From NCBI RefSeq assembly GCF_049310905.1, contig NZ_JBMEMN010000009.1, positions 1-64,000 of the forward strand: a stretch of DNA of 64,000 nucleotides, written 5' to 3'. The DNA comes from Gudongella sp049310905 (lineage in GTDB: Bacteria; Bacillota; Clostridia; Tissierellales; Tissierellaceae). The notes under the pieces are model-generated. The model did no database searches. It was not told where the DNA came from and saw only the letters and a list, made by a program, of their open reading frames with translations. Positions 50,185 to 58,421 of the stretch are shown here, in pieces; position 1 is the stretch's first letter, and each line of letters begins with the position of its first letter. A program made the position numbers and the translations under genes.

Positions 50185-50601
50185 ATGGAACATAAAATTG
50201 AACCAGGCTTGGTAAAGGATTACAGAAAGATAACAGGACCAGCAGATGGCACTGATTTGCCCGGATCACTGGAACTTTCTTATCTTGTTTCTACACCAGC
50301 AGTTGTAAACATGGTAATTGAAGCATCCACTGAGATGCTGGACGCCCTTCTTCCTTCAGACTATACTACAGTAGGTACACATATAGAACTATCACATGAA
50401 AATCCTACTCTGGTAGGGGAGCCAATCGATATAAGACTTAAGGTATCAGAAGTTGAGCATAATAAAGTGTTTATAGATGTTGAGGGGTTCGATAGCCAGG
50501 GGAGATTCCTTAAAGGGAAATATGAAAGACACATTGTAAACAAGAGTAGATTAATGCAGCATGCCTATGGAAGGTTTCCTGACTCCTCAAGTGGATATTA
50601 A
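50185..50601 (+). CDS. FlK-like hotdog-fold thioesterase
   Basis: A 138-residue single hotdog domain. TDLPGSLELSYLVSTPAVVNMVIEAS, TTVGTHIELSHENPTLVGEPIDIRLKV and GKYERHIVN follow the fluoroacetyl-CoA thioesterase (FlK)-like family, with Thr, Glu and His positions kept. It probably hydrolyses a small acyl-CoA. The start at 50185 follows AAGGGGGAG; an upstream ATG has none. It is 80 bases behind the YhhN-like gene with no terminator between, so co-transcription is likely. Confidence 0.82.
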   Translation: MEHKIEPGLVKDYRKITGPADGTDLPGSLELSYLVSTPAVVNMVIEASTEMLDALLPSDYTTVGTHIELSHENPTLVGEPIDIRLKVSEVEHNKVFIDVEGFDSQGRFLKGKYERHIVNKSRLMQHAYGRFPDSSSGY

Positions 50602-50608
50602 GGATTTC

Positions 50609-50649
50609 AACCAGCCAGGATATTTGTTCAACAAGCATCCTGGCTGGTT
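50609..50649 (+). terminator. Hairpin after the thioesterase gene
   Basis: A 13-bp perfect stem (50609-50621 with 50637-50649) follows the stop by 7 bases. A T-run is lacking downstream, so it may be a processing or weak termination hairpin. Confidence 0.6.
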
Positions 50650-50837
50650 CTATGTAGATATGGAGTGCATTATATTGAAATATATATATCAAACACCTTG
50701 ACTGCTTTAACATAGAAAAACGTCGATGTGTAATGATCTTCAGATAGTCTTTGAAAATTACAAATAGCTAAAAATGGGACTTAAGTCGTAAAAAACAGTT
50801 AATATACATACATACAAATGTTTAAATGAAAAAAGTC

Positions 50838-50866
50838 TTGTGGAAAAAAGATGTATCTGCTATAAT
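50838..50866 (+). promoter_or_regulatory. Promoter of the duplicated lipoprotein gene (in the 314-bp gap 50602-50915)
   Basis: TTGTGG (50838-50843), 17-base spacer, TATAAT (50861-50866). Apart from this promoter and the hairpin at 50609-50649 the gap is AT-rich and I see no gene, operator or structured leader in it. Confidence 0.7.
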
Positions 50867-50915
50867 CATAGATGTTAAATAAATATCAAACAATACATAA
50901 AATGGAGGGTTAAGA

Positions 50916-52028
50916 ATGAAGAAATTATTATTGTTACTGTTAGTGTTCGCACTAAGTTTTAGCATGCTTGCAGGATGTACACCGGCTGAAGAACCAGCTG
51001 AAGAACCAGCTGCAGAAGAGCCTGCTGTAGAAGAGCCAGCAGAAGAGCCTGCAGAGGAACCAGCTGCAGAAGGGAAGATTGCTAAGTTAGGTTTAGGACA
51101 GGTAATTTCAACTTCTAAATCAAAAGCAAAAGCTGACGATGCAACTGCACAAGCACAGGCAGACGTAACAATAGCTGCTGTAGGATTTGATGCAGACGGT
51201 AAAGTCGCAAGTGTAACTGTTGATGTTGCTCAAACAAGAGTAGCTTTTGATGAGAACATGGTTGTTACATCAGACAAAGAAGAATTAGTTCAGAGCAAGA
51301 AGGAACGTGGAGAAGACTATGGAATGCTAAAAGCTTCAGGTATTGGCAAAGAGTGGTTTGAACAAATGGAAGCTTTTGAAAACTGGATGATTGGTAAGAC
51401 AGTTGATGAAATAAAAGCACTACCAGTAAAAGTTGTTGATGATGCACATCAAAACGTGCCAGATGTACCAGAGCTTACTTCATCAGTAACTATAACTGTA
51501 GAATCATATATTGCTGCAGTTGAAGAAGCTTGGAACAAATCTGTTGATGCAACAGGAGCAGAAACTGTAGGTCTTGGAATAGAGACTCACATAAACAAAT
51601 CAAAAGATGCAACTGCAGATGCTGGAGCACGTGCACAAGTTGATACGTATATGGCTGCAACAGCATTTGATGCTGACGGAAACGTAGTAGCTACAATTAT
51701 TGACAATGCACAGGTAAGAGTGGATTACGAGCTTGACGGAACTCTTGCAACTGACACTTCAGTTGAAGGTAAGACCAAGCACGAGCTGAAAGAAGACTAT
51801 GGAATGCTTAAAGCATCAGCCATAGGTAAAGAATGGTACGAGCAAATGGAAGCTTTCCAAGAGTGGATGGTAGGAAAAGACATCGATGAAATCAAAGGAC
51901 TACAAGTTAAAGTTGTTGATGACTCACATCAAAACGTTCCAGACGTACCAGAGCTTACTTCTTCTGTTACAATAACTGTTGAAAGTTACATTGCAGTTGT
52001 TGAAGAAGCAGCTGAAATGGCTAGATAA
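50916..52028 (+). CDS. Lipoprotein with two tandem copies of a 160-residue domain
   Basis: A 370-residue lipoprotein (lipobox LAGC, Cys21), Ala/Glu/Pro-rich spacer to about residue 52, then two copies of one domain in exact 160-codon register. Each copy contains GLG, FDADG, EDYGMLKAS.IGKEW and an identical HQNVPDVPELTSSVTITVES block. The spacer tethers the domains off the membrane. The domain recalls small surface lipoproteins of Clostridia with FMN-binding-like strand patterns, but I see no ligand residue that proves it. Strong promoter and terminator; it is probably abundant at the surface. Confidence 0.85.
   Translation: MKKLLLLLLVFALSFSMLAGCTPAEEPAEEPAAEEPAVEEPAEEPAEEPAAEGKIAKLGLGQVISTSKSKAKADDATAQAQADVTIAAVGFDADGKVASVTVDVAQTRVAFDENMVVTSDKEELVQSKKERGEDYGMLKASGIGKEWFEQMEAFENWMIGKTVDEIKALPVKVVDDAHQNVPDVPELTSSVTITVESYIAAVEEAWNKSVDATGAETVGLGIETHINKSKDATADAGARAQVDTYMAATAFDADGNVVATIIDNAQVRVDYELDGTLATDTSVEGKTKHELKEDYGMLKASAIGKEWYEQMEAFQEWMVGKDIDEIKGLQVKVVDDSHQNVPDVPELTSSVTITVESYIAVVEEAAEMAR
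51090..52012 (+). repeat. 480-bp internal tandem duplication in the lipoprotein gene
   Basis: Sequence at 51090-51532 recurs at 51570-52012 with an offset of exactly 480 bases. The last 107 bases (51426-51532 against 51906-52012) are nearly identical in protein and differ mostly at third positions, showing duplication followed by synonymous drift. Confidence 0.9.
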
Positions 52029-52045
52029 TTAAATATGACTAAGTT

Positions 52046-52071
52046 GAGCCTGGGAAACCAGGCTCTTTTTT
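52046..52071 (+). terminator. Terminator of the duplicated lipoprotein gene
   Basis: An 8-bp perfect GC-rich stem (52046-52053 with 52058-52065, GAAA tetraloop) followed by T6. Confidence 0.95.
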
Positions 52072-52157
52072 AATCTACAGATAAGTGTGATTATTCATTT
52101 CAGGGGTATGATAATGTTGTAGGGCATTATATCAAAATTTACCAAGGAGGATATGTG

Positions 52158-52520
52158 ATGAAATTTTGCTGGACGACATTAACTGTTAATGATATGGGAA
52201 AATCACTAGAGTTTTATACAGAAATTTTAGGATTGAAGGTGGATAGGCATTTCAATGCTGGACCTGATACAGAGATCTGTTTTCTAGGAGATGGAGAAAC
52301 AAAAATTGAGTTGATATGTGATACTGATATCAGACCGGACTGTCTGGGGGAAGGTATGTCCATGGGATTTGAAGTGGAGTCCTTGGAGAGTTTAAAAGAG
52401 CTGTTAAATAACAAAGGAATTGATATACATAGCGGTCCCTTCCAACCTAATCCAGATATCAGATTTATGTATGTGAAGGATCCAGATGGATTCAAAGTAC
52501 AATTTGTTGAAAACCTTTAG
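52158..52520 (+). CDS. VOC/glyoxalase-fold protein
   Basis: A 120-residue two-module vicinal-oxygen-chelate protein. The first beta-alpha-beta unit is TLTVNDMGKSLEFYTEILGLKV, the second is SLKELLNNKG...DPDGFKVQFVE, the canonical glyoxalase ending with Glu as a metal ligand. The usual first His is replaced (WTTL), so metal binding is uncertain and a resistance, epimerase or binding role is possible. The start at 52158 gives GGAGG a spacing of 7 over the adjoining GTG. Confidence 0.88.
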   Translation: MKFCWTTLTVNDMGKSLEFYTEILGLKVDRHFNAGPDTEICFLGDGETKIELICDTDIRPDCLGEGMSMGFEVESLESLKELLNNKGIDIHSGPFQPNPDIRFMYVKDPDGFKVQFVENL

Positions 52521-52527
52521 TTAATAA

Positions 52528-52559
52528 AACGACCAGCTTTAAAGTTAAAGCTGGTCGTT
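52528..52559. terminator. Bidirectional terminator between VOC and M20 genes
   Basis: A 14-bp perfect stem (52528-52541 with 52546-52559) lies in the 48-base convergent gap. T-rich sequence on the left side suits the minus-strand transcript; the right side is ACTTATTATTT for the + strand. Confidence 0.88.
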
Positions 52560-52568
52560 ACTTATTAT

Positions 52569-53789
52569 TTATTGAAGTTCATCTTCCTTTGGATAAGAAG
52601 TGAAGTTTTGAGTAATTCTGGAGTAAATATCAACTGCATTTACCAGATCCACAATCTTTATATGCTCATCCTCAGTATGAGCCAGTGATAGATCTCCGGG
52701 TCCAAATACAACTGTAGGGATTTTGGCATAGGTCTTTAGCAGGGCCGCATCAGACCAACCTATTCCGCGTGTAATATTTGGCTCGTAATTCATTACCTCT
52801 TTTATTCCTTCCCTGACTGCCGTGACGATTGATTCGTTAAAGGAAGTAATAAGTGGAGGATGGTACAATGCCAACAAACTTTCAGGAGTGATTTCAATTT
52901 TTGCATTGAATTTAGGATCTTCATCCTTTAACTTGTTTATAATATCTTGATATTCTGCCATTACAGTATCCTTGTCTTCTCCAGGAATGTATCTCCTGTC
53001 AATTCTCAGGATGCATTTGTCTGCAACTGTGCTTTGTTCCGTACCTCCGGTTATTGTTCCGAAGTTCATAACTGAACCGCCCATATATTCATCATATTTT
53101 TCCCTTAAAATAGGGTAAAGGTCTTCTTTAACCCTGCTGATAAATGTCATGGCTTGCTCAATTGCATTTACTCCATTCTCAGGTCTTCCACTATGAGATG
53201 CCTTTCCGTAGAATGTGACATCAAACCATTCCAAACCTCTATGGCCAATCGCATACTCGTAGTCTGATGGTTTGCCTACAATAGCTCCATCGGCAGTGAT
53301 ATCGGATTTAACAATATACTCCGTACCTTCACTCTTGCCTTCCTCGCCGATAACTGCAGTGAATATAACATCCCCTTCAGGTATATATCCGCTTCTTTTC
53401 ATGGCGACCATGGAAATTATAAAAGATGCCAATGATCCCTTCATATCCACAGAACCTCTCCCATAGATCTTCCCATCAGAAATATTTGCAGCAAATGGAT
53501 CGACCGTCATATTATATGGAAGCACAGTATCTGTGTGTCCATTAAACATAAGGGATTTACCAGTACCAGTACCTTTTATTATTGCCACTACGTTTGGTCT
53601 TCCATCCACAACTGGATGAAGTTCTGATTGTATTCCATTTTGAACTAAATAATCATGAATATAGTTAGCCACATCATGCTCAAAACCAGGTGTGTCCTTG
53701 TGACTTGGTATTCTTATTAGATTCTGTGTCAGTTCAACAAGTTCTTTCTCGGTAAAATATATCTTTGGATCGAATTTCTTCGTTGTCAA
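52569..53789 (-). CDS. M20-family metallopeptidase/deacylase
   Basis: A 406-residue ArgE/DapE/M20 hydrolase. Metal-centre motifs are FNGHTDTV, YGRGSVDMKGS, GEEGKSEGTEYI (catalytic Glu and ligand) and HTEDEHI near the C-terminus; KASHSGRPE marks the dimerisation domain. Substrate may be an N-acyl amino acid or a dipeptide. I place the start at the TTG at 53789 (AAGGGAAG upstream); a TTG at 53822 would overlap the preceding gene without a binding site. It follows the moxR-DUF58-transglutaminase genes by 16 bases and is probably in the same transcript. Confidence 0.9.
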   Translation of the reverse strand: MTTKKFDPKIYFTEKELVELTQNLIRIPSHKDTPGFEHDVANYIHDYLVQNGIQSELHPVVDGRPNVVAIIKGTGTGKSLMFNGHTDTVLPYNMTVDPFAANISDGKIYGRGSVDMKGSLASFIISMVAMKRSGYIPEGDVIFTAVIGEEGKSEGTEYIVKSDITADGAIVGKPSDYEYAIGHRGLEWFDVTFYGKASHSGRPENGVNAIEQAMTFISRVKEDLYPILREKYDEYMGGSVMNFGTITGGTEQSTVADKCILRIDRRYIPGEDKDTVMAEYQDIINKLKDEDPKFNAKIEITPESLLALYHPPLITSFNESIVTAVREGIKEVMNYEPNITRGIGWSDAALLKTYAKIPTVVFGPGDLSLAHTEDEHIKIVDLVNAVDIYSRITQNFTSYPKEDELQ

Positions 53790-53805
53790 ATTATCACTTC
53801 CCTTT

Positions 53806-56088
53806 CTAGTTTTTAATTCCAATTAACTTGCCAATTTTATTCAGGTAATATGGAATAAATCCCATATGTCTCTTAAGTTGCCCATCAAGCTTAATAAAGT
53901 ATGACTCCATTGACTTGATATCATCTATTTCAGGTGAATAAGTTCCGTATTTGGTTTTGACAAAAAGGTTGGTTGCCTGTCTAAATCCGAACCTATCATA
54001 ATCATGAAACTTGTGAGATATTCGATTTGAATATTCGAAATGAGTTTCACCAGGTTTAATATCATATCCAAGACTTATAATAGTCAAAAGAATTTTTTCG
54101 TATAAGAACAATAGCTTGTCTCTACTGCTATAGTTGGAATATATTTTCTTTTTATTTATAAATTGGTATGTTCCTTTAAAAAGTTTCCACGCCAATATTA
54201 AGGTTATCACAATCATTACCCACAATGCAAATAATGGTACTATGTTTAATGAATTTTGTCCACCAAAGTTATCACCGTCGGGCCCGTCATCAGTACCTGA
54301 ACCACCATTTTCATCCCTTCCCTCAGCAGATTCAGGATCTCTACTGAAACCTTGTGAATCTGCGCTTTCAATATCCTCCTCAGAGGTTGGGTTATAGTCA
54401 ATCAATCTAGCCTGGAGGGGATATGCAGGGGTAGGCTCGAAAATCATCCAACCTACAGGTTCAATAAAAGCCTCTACCCATGTATGAGCATTGCTGTTCA
54501 GAACCTCCTGTATGTCATCATCTGATGCTGGTCCAACAATGAATCCCTCAACATATCGTGCAGGTATTCCTTCAATTCTTAACATAACAGTCAGTGCAGA
54601 GGCAAAGTAGGTGCAATATCCCTGTTCTTCATCAAACAGGAAATGGTCCACAAAATCACTGCCCTCAGGAGGATGAAGTACATTAAGATTATAACTGTAA
54701 TTGTTCCGTAGGAATTCTTCAATGGCAATTGCTTTATCCAAAGGTGTAGCTTCTTCTCCTGTAATATCATTTGTTAGTTGAATAGTCCTGTTGGTTATTG
54801 TCTCTGGCAATCCAAGATAAGTCTCCAGGTCAACCAAATCATCCAAACTACTATCTGCTCCTCTTTCAACTTGAATACCGTGAGCTCTTGGAGTATATGC
54901 TCTAATAAAGTATGACTCACCAGTATAAATGCCTCCAGGGTATATTATTGAATGATCATTATTTACAAGGGCATATGCATCTTGCTCAATATTGTAGGAA
55001 GATGGAACTAGTGGACTGAATATTGTTGTAGATGAAAAATTATCATTTGTAATAGAGAAGTTGACCTCTCTATACAAGGATTCTTTTTCTTCAGCTGTAA
55101 GACCGGAAAAATCCAAGTTGTTTTCGACTGTTCCATATGAGGATTGGTCGGACTCCCAGCTGTTTCCAGTATAGTAGTGTCTAATATTTCCTCTCAGGTA
55201 ATTTACCCTGTCACCTCTAATAGTCATAACGACTGTGTCATCAATTATTACTGGTCCACCAAGTTGTGATGGATTAGTCTGAAAACCTGTGGTTGAAAAA
55301 TCAAAGGATGGGGCGATGCCAGAAACTCTACGACTTGATTCTCCGGAACGAAGATCTTGAATCGCGGGAAAAGCTGAGGTTACTTTCTGGTTCAACCATG
55401 ACCATCTGATATAGTCCGTGGAACCAGGTAAAATGGCAGCCAGAATTGCGATGATAATACTGTATGAGATTACGACACTCATCCACTTAGGGTACAGTAT
55501 CGTAGAACTAGTATCGTTGCCATGATTTTCTTCAGGCTTTGATTTTAGAAGTGAGTCATAACCCAAAAGAGTTAGATATGAAAATATGAATAATACCATA
55601 AGATTGAAAGCTTGATCATAGAAACTGTACCAATAAATCAGAAAAATAGGTATATACAATACTGGTATCAATAGTCTGTTCCTGCTTTTAAATATAACCA
55701 GTCCAGTAAAAAGAGAGATCGTTGAAAGTAGTATTACCCATAGAGGAAGTCTGTTATCGAGACTTATATTCTCAACACCTGAAATATTGTTTATTATATT
55801 GTTAACTAGGCTAAATAGTCTGTCTCTGAAAAAAACATAAAAGTCAGGCGAAAAATATCCAATTATAATTGCTGAAATTATAAAGAGTACCATCAAAGCG
55901 CAAAAATAAAAGGGATTGATCACAAGAAAGCGAATAACTATTGCAATTGCTATAACTATACCAATCTGAATCCATATACTTGTTTGGAGGCTCATACCAA
56001 CAGCAAACATTCTAACGAGTGAAAAAATCATAAATAGGTATGCAGTATTTACTGCAATTTTTGTAGGATCTCTTTGAAATTTAGTCAT
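53806..56088 (-). CDS. TgpA-type transmembrane transglutaminase-like protein
   Basis: A 760-residue membrane protein: about six helices in residues 1-200, a long extracellular region, a transglutaminase-like domain with Cys in EQGYCTYFASALTVMLR, His in NAHTWVEAF and an acidic residue near FEPTPAYP, then a final helix and a cytoplasmic DUF4129-like C-terminus. The Cys-His-Asp triad marks a thiol protease or cross-linker acting at the surface. Start set by GGAGGTG at 56088, overlapping the DUF58 gene by 8 bases. Third gene of the MoxR unit. Confidence 0.92.
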   Translation of the reverse strand: MTKFQRDPTKIAVNTAYLFMIFSLVRMFAVGMSLQTSIWIQIGIVIAIAIVIRFLVINPFYFCALMVLFIISAIIIGYFSPDFYVFFRDRLFSLVNNIINNISGVENISLDNRLPLWVILLSTISLFTGLVIFKSRNRLLIPVLYIPIFLIYWYSFYDQAFNLMVLFIFSYLTLLGYDSLLKSKPEENHGNDTSSTILYPKWMSVVISYSIIIAILAAILPGSTDYIRWSWLNQKVTSAFPAIQDLRSGESSRRVSGIAPSFDFSTTGFQTNPSQLGGPVIIDDTVVMTIRGDRVNYLRGNIRHYYTGNSWESDQSSYGTVENNLDFSGLTAEEKESLYREVNFSITNDNFSSTTIFSPLVPSSYNIEQDAYALVNNDHSIIYPGGIYTGESYFIRAYTPRAHGIQVERGADSSLDDLVDLETYLGLPETITNRTIQLTNDITGEEATPLDKAIAIEEFLRNNYSYNLNVLHPPEGSDFVDHFLFDEEQGYCTYFASALTVMLRIEGIPARYVEGFIVGPASDDDIQEVLNSNAHTWVEAFIEPVGWMIFEPTPAYPLQARLIDYNPTSEEDIESADSQGFSRDPESAEGRDENGGSGTDDGPDGDNFGGQNSLNIVPLFALWVMIVITLILAWKLFKGTYQFINKKKIYSNYSSRDKLLFLYEKILLTIISLGYDIKPGETHFEYSNRISHKFHDYDRFGFRQATNLFVKTKYGTYSPEIDDIKSMESYFIKLDGQLKRHMGFIPYYLNKIGKLIGIKN

Positions 56089-57286
56089 GGTACACCTCCA
56101 GAACATCACTGACTCTTTGCTTATTGTCAATTACGAAAACCGGAATATTATCATCTCTTAATTTGCCAGGAAGAAATCCATCAGCTAAACCTGCACCAGA
56201 AAGTCTGCTGGTAATTGAAATCACAATGGGATTAAGACCCTTATAGGCAAGATCTATTGCAACTGCACCAGTAGTTGAATTCAACGAAGGAGTTACGAGT
56301 ATGGTACTGGTGCCTTTACGTATCTTTACAGATTGACTGTCTACCAAATCGGCAATACTGTGAAAACCATTACCAGAATACCTAGCAAGGTTCTCAAGAA
56401 AGGCCTTTAGCTGGTCATACTCTCTTCCTTCAATTCTAAAATATTCGTTGTTGTTCTCATAATTTATAGCGACTGAGATATTGTTGGAAAGACAATAATG
56501 TGCAATGCTTAAGGCTGATTCAACTACTTTGTCCTCCATATTCCTATCAAAATCATTCTTGTAGTTTCTTTTTAAACTGTCTAGAAAAATTTCCACATAT
56601 GAGTCGCTTCGAGTTTCGAATTCCTTGACTACAGGTATTTCGCTTTTTGAGGAAGCTTTCCAATGGATGGACCTTGTAGAATCACCATCCCTGTATTCAC
56701 GCAGGGTGGATATTCTGCTTTTATCCTTGTAGGAATTATCTGCTACCAGAAGCTCACCGGATTGCATGCCTGATGGAACTCTAAAAGAGCTAAGACGGAT
56801 GATTTCTGGATATATTAAAATAGATATATCAGACTTGATGTACTTGTTTATACTGTAAAGTCCAAAGACATCATTAATTGTAAGATGAAATCCACCAACC
56901 TTATAATATCCTCTACGGTTAAGAGTGGATTTCTCAGATTTTGAAAAACTTTCATTGCCTTTAAGGGAAAATGGAATCTGAGCTACTGTCTTTCCACCGA
57001 TATCCTTCGAAAAATCTGGAGAGAAGATCAAAATTGGATAGAGAAAAAAAGAATTATTCTGAACAAGATACTTAATTTCGACTACCTCTCCTGTAAAAAA
57101 TTCACCTGAGTCAACATCTACGGAGCCTGAAAGAGAATACAAGCCAATTGCAATGTGTGCTAATGGCAGAAAAAGAAAGAGAAGCAGGACATGAAAAATA
57201 AGGTAGGGGACCTTACCACCTACCAGCAAGACAGAAATAATTGTGAAGAATAGAAGAATAAGTGCTGATCTAAGATTTTTACTCAT
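56081..57286 (-). CDS. DUF58 (von Willebrand A-like) protein
   Basis: A 401-residue protein with two N-terminal transmembrane helices, a beta-rich extracellular part, and the DUF58 signature LREYRDGDSTRSIHWKASSK followed by a degenerate vWA-like fold (EIFLDSL.., TLLVTPS). DUF58 proteins pair with MoxR ATPases and transglutaminase-like membrane proteins. Eight-base overlaps bind it to both neighbours. Confidence 0.94.
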   Translation of the reverse strand: MSKNLRSALILLFFTIISVLLVGGKVPYLIFHVLLLFLFLPLAHIAIGLYSLSGSVDVDSGEFFTGEVVEIKYLVQNNSFFLYPILIFSPDFSKDIGGKTVAQIPFSLKGNESFSKSEKSTLNRRGYYKVGGFHLTINDVFGLYSINKYIKSDISILIYPEIIRLSSFRVPSGMQSGELLVADNSYKDKSRISTLREYRDGDSTRSIHWKASSKSEIPVVKEFETRSDSYVEIFLDSLKRNYKNDFDRNMEDKVVESALSIAHYCLSNNISVAINYENNNEYFRIEGREYDQLKAFLENLARYSGNGFHSIADLVDSQSVKIRKGTSTILVTPSLNSTTGAVAIDLAYKGLNPIVISITSRLSGAGLADGFLPGKLRDDNIPVFVIDNKQRVSDVLEVYHD

Positions 57287-58220
57287 TGCTTAACACCGGA
57301 ACTGTAACCCGCTTTAATACTCCCTTTAGTATGGATTCCATATTCTTACGTTCGATTCTGGCTTCAGGAGATAGAATCAGGCGATGTCCAAGCACAGGTA
57401 CAACCATCTCCTTTACATCATCTGGTATCACATAATCCCTACCCCTTATAAAGGCGCACGCCTTGGATGCTTTCAGTAGATCTATGGATGCTCTCGGGCT
57501 TGCACCAAGCCTAAGGTCTTCATATGATCTGGATACTTCTGAAATTCTAACAATGTATGAAAGAATGTCATCATGAACTTTCAGAGATGCAACATTGTTT
57601 TGCATCTCAATTATTTCATTTTGTGAAACAACTGGACTAATATCTTTTAGACTACGGATTCCCTGGTAGTTTTGAAGTATTACAATTTCATCGTTCTTGG
57701 AAGGATAACCAAGAGAGATTCTCATAAGGAATCTGTCAAGCTGTGCCTCAGGGAGTGGGAATGTACCCTGGTACTCCAAAGGATTCTGTGTGGCAAGAAC
57801 CATAAACGGCTTCTCCAGGATGTAATCCATATCCTCCGTTGAAACTTCTCCTTCTTCCATAGCCTGTAGGAGACTGGATTGAGTTTTAGGGGAGGTTCTG
57901 TTTATTTCGTCTGCGAGAAGTATCTGAGTGAAAATCGGACCTTTCCTAAAGACAAAGGAGGAGGTTTCTTTTTGAAACACATTGACCCCAATGATGTCTG
58001 ATGGCATAAGATCTGGTGTAAACTGTATCCTTCTGTAGTCGAGATTCATGCTTTTTGCCAGTGCCTTAACAAGAGTGGTTTTCCCCACGCCAGGAACATC
58101 CTCTATAAGCAGGTGGCCTTGAGAAAGAAGAGCAATTACAACTATTTCAAGAACATCATCTTTACCTTTTATTACCTTTTTTAAATTTGTCAATACTGAT
58201 AAAGCTTTACTATTATCCAT
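57279..58220 (-). CDS. MoxR-family AAA+ ATPase
   Basis: A 313-residue AAA+ protein. Walker A EDVPGVGKTT, Walker B LLADEINR, sensor 1 VLATQNPLEY and the arginine finger region LRLGASPRAS are visible. MoxR ATPases act as chaperones for metal insertion or assembly of DUF58 and vWA partners. Ribosome binding site GGGAGGG, first gene of the minus-strand operon. Confidence 0.95.
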   Translation of the reverse strand: MDNSKALSVLTNLKKVIKGKDDVLEIVVIALLSQGHLLIEDVPGVGKTTLVKALAKSMNLDYRRIQFTPDLMPSDIIGVNVFQKETSSFVFRKGPIFTQILLADEINRTSPKTQSSLLQAMEEGEVSTEDMDYILEKPFMVLATQNPLEYQGTFPLPEAQLDRFLMRISLGYPSKNDEIVILQNYQGIRSLKDISPVVSQNEIIEMQNNVASLKVHDDILSYIVRISEVSRSYEDLRLGASPRASIDLLKASKACAFIRGRDYVIPDDVKEMVVPVLGHRLILSPEARIERKNMESILKGVLKRVTVPVLSNE

Positions 58221-58349
58221 TTTTCCCTCCCGATTAATGTCTTCATGATATTTATACCAAAAAACATCACCTATACGCAGATAATCACCAATAGTACAAT
58301 TATACAGTTTGTCGATAGGACTTTTGCTGTAAATGTAATCAAATAGTAA

Positions 58350-58377
58350 ACACTTTAGTGTGATACGAGGGTATAAT
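58350..58377 (+). promoter_or_regulatory. -10 element and ACACT/AGTGT inverted repeat upstream of the beta-propeller gene
   Basis: ACACT-TT-AGTGT (58350-58361) is a perfect inverted repeat in the stretch where a -35 would lie; TATAAT follows at 58372-58377. A regulator bound there would compete with or replace -35 recognition. The 201-base divergent gap 58221-58421 holds nothing else that I can name. Confidence 0.45.
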
Positions 58378-58421
58378 AAACAATAGGAAAGTAAAACTCG
58401 AGAACGAGGAGGAAAATCGTT

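Noticed and set aside
50985..51075. Short repeated units GAAGAACCAGC-like, resembling a small direct-repeat array
   Set aside because: They encode the in-frame Ala/Glu/Pro-rich spacer of the lipoprotein; there are no spacers of constant length and no cas genes, so it is not a CRISPR array.
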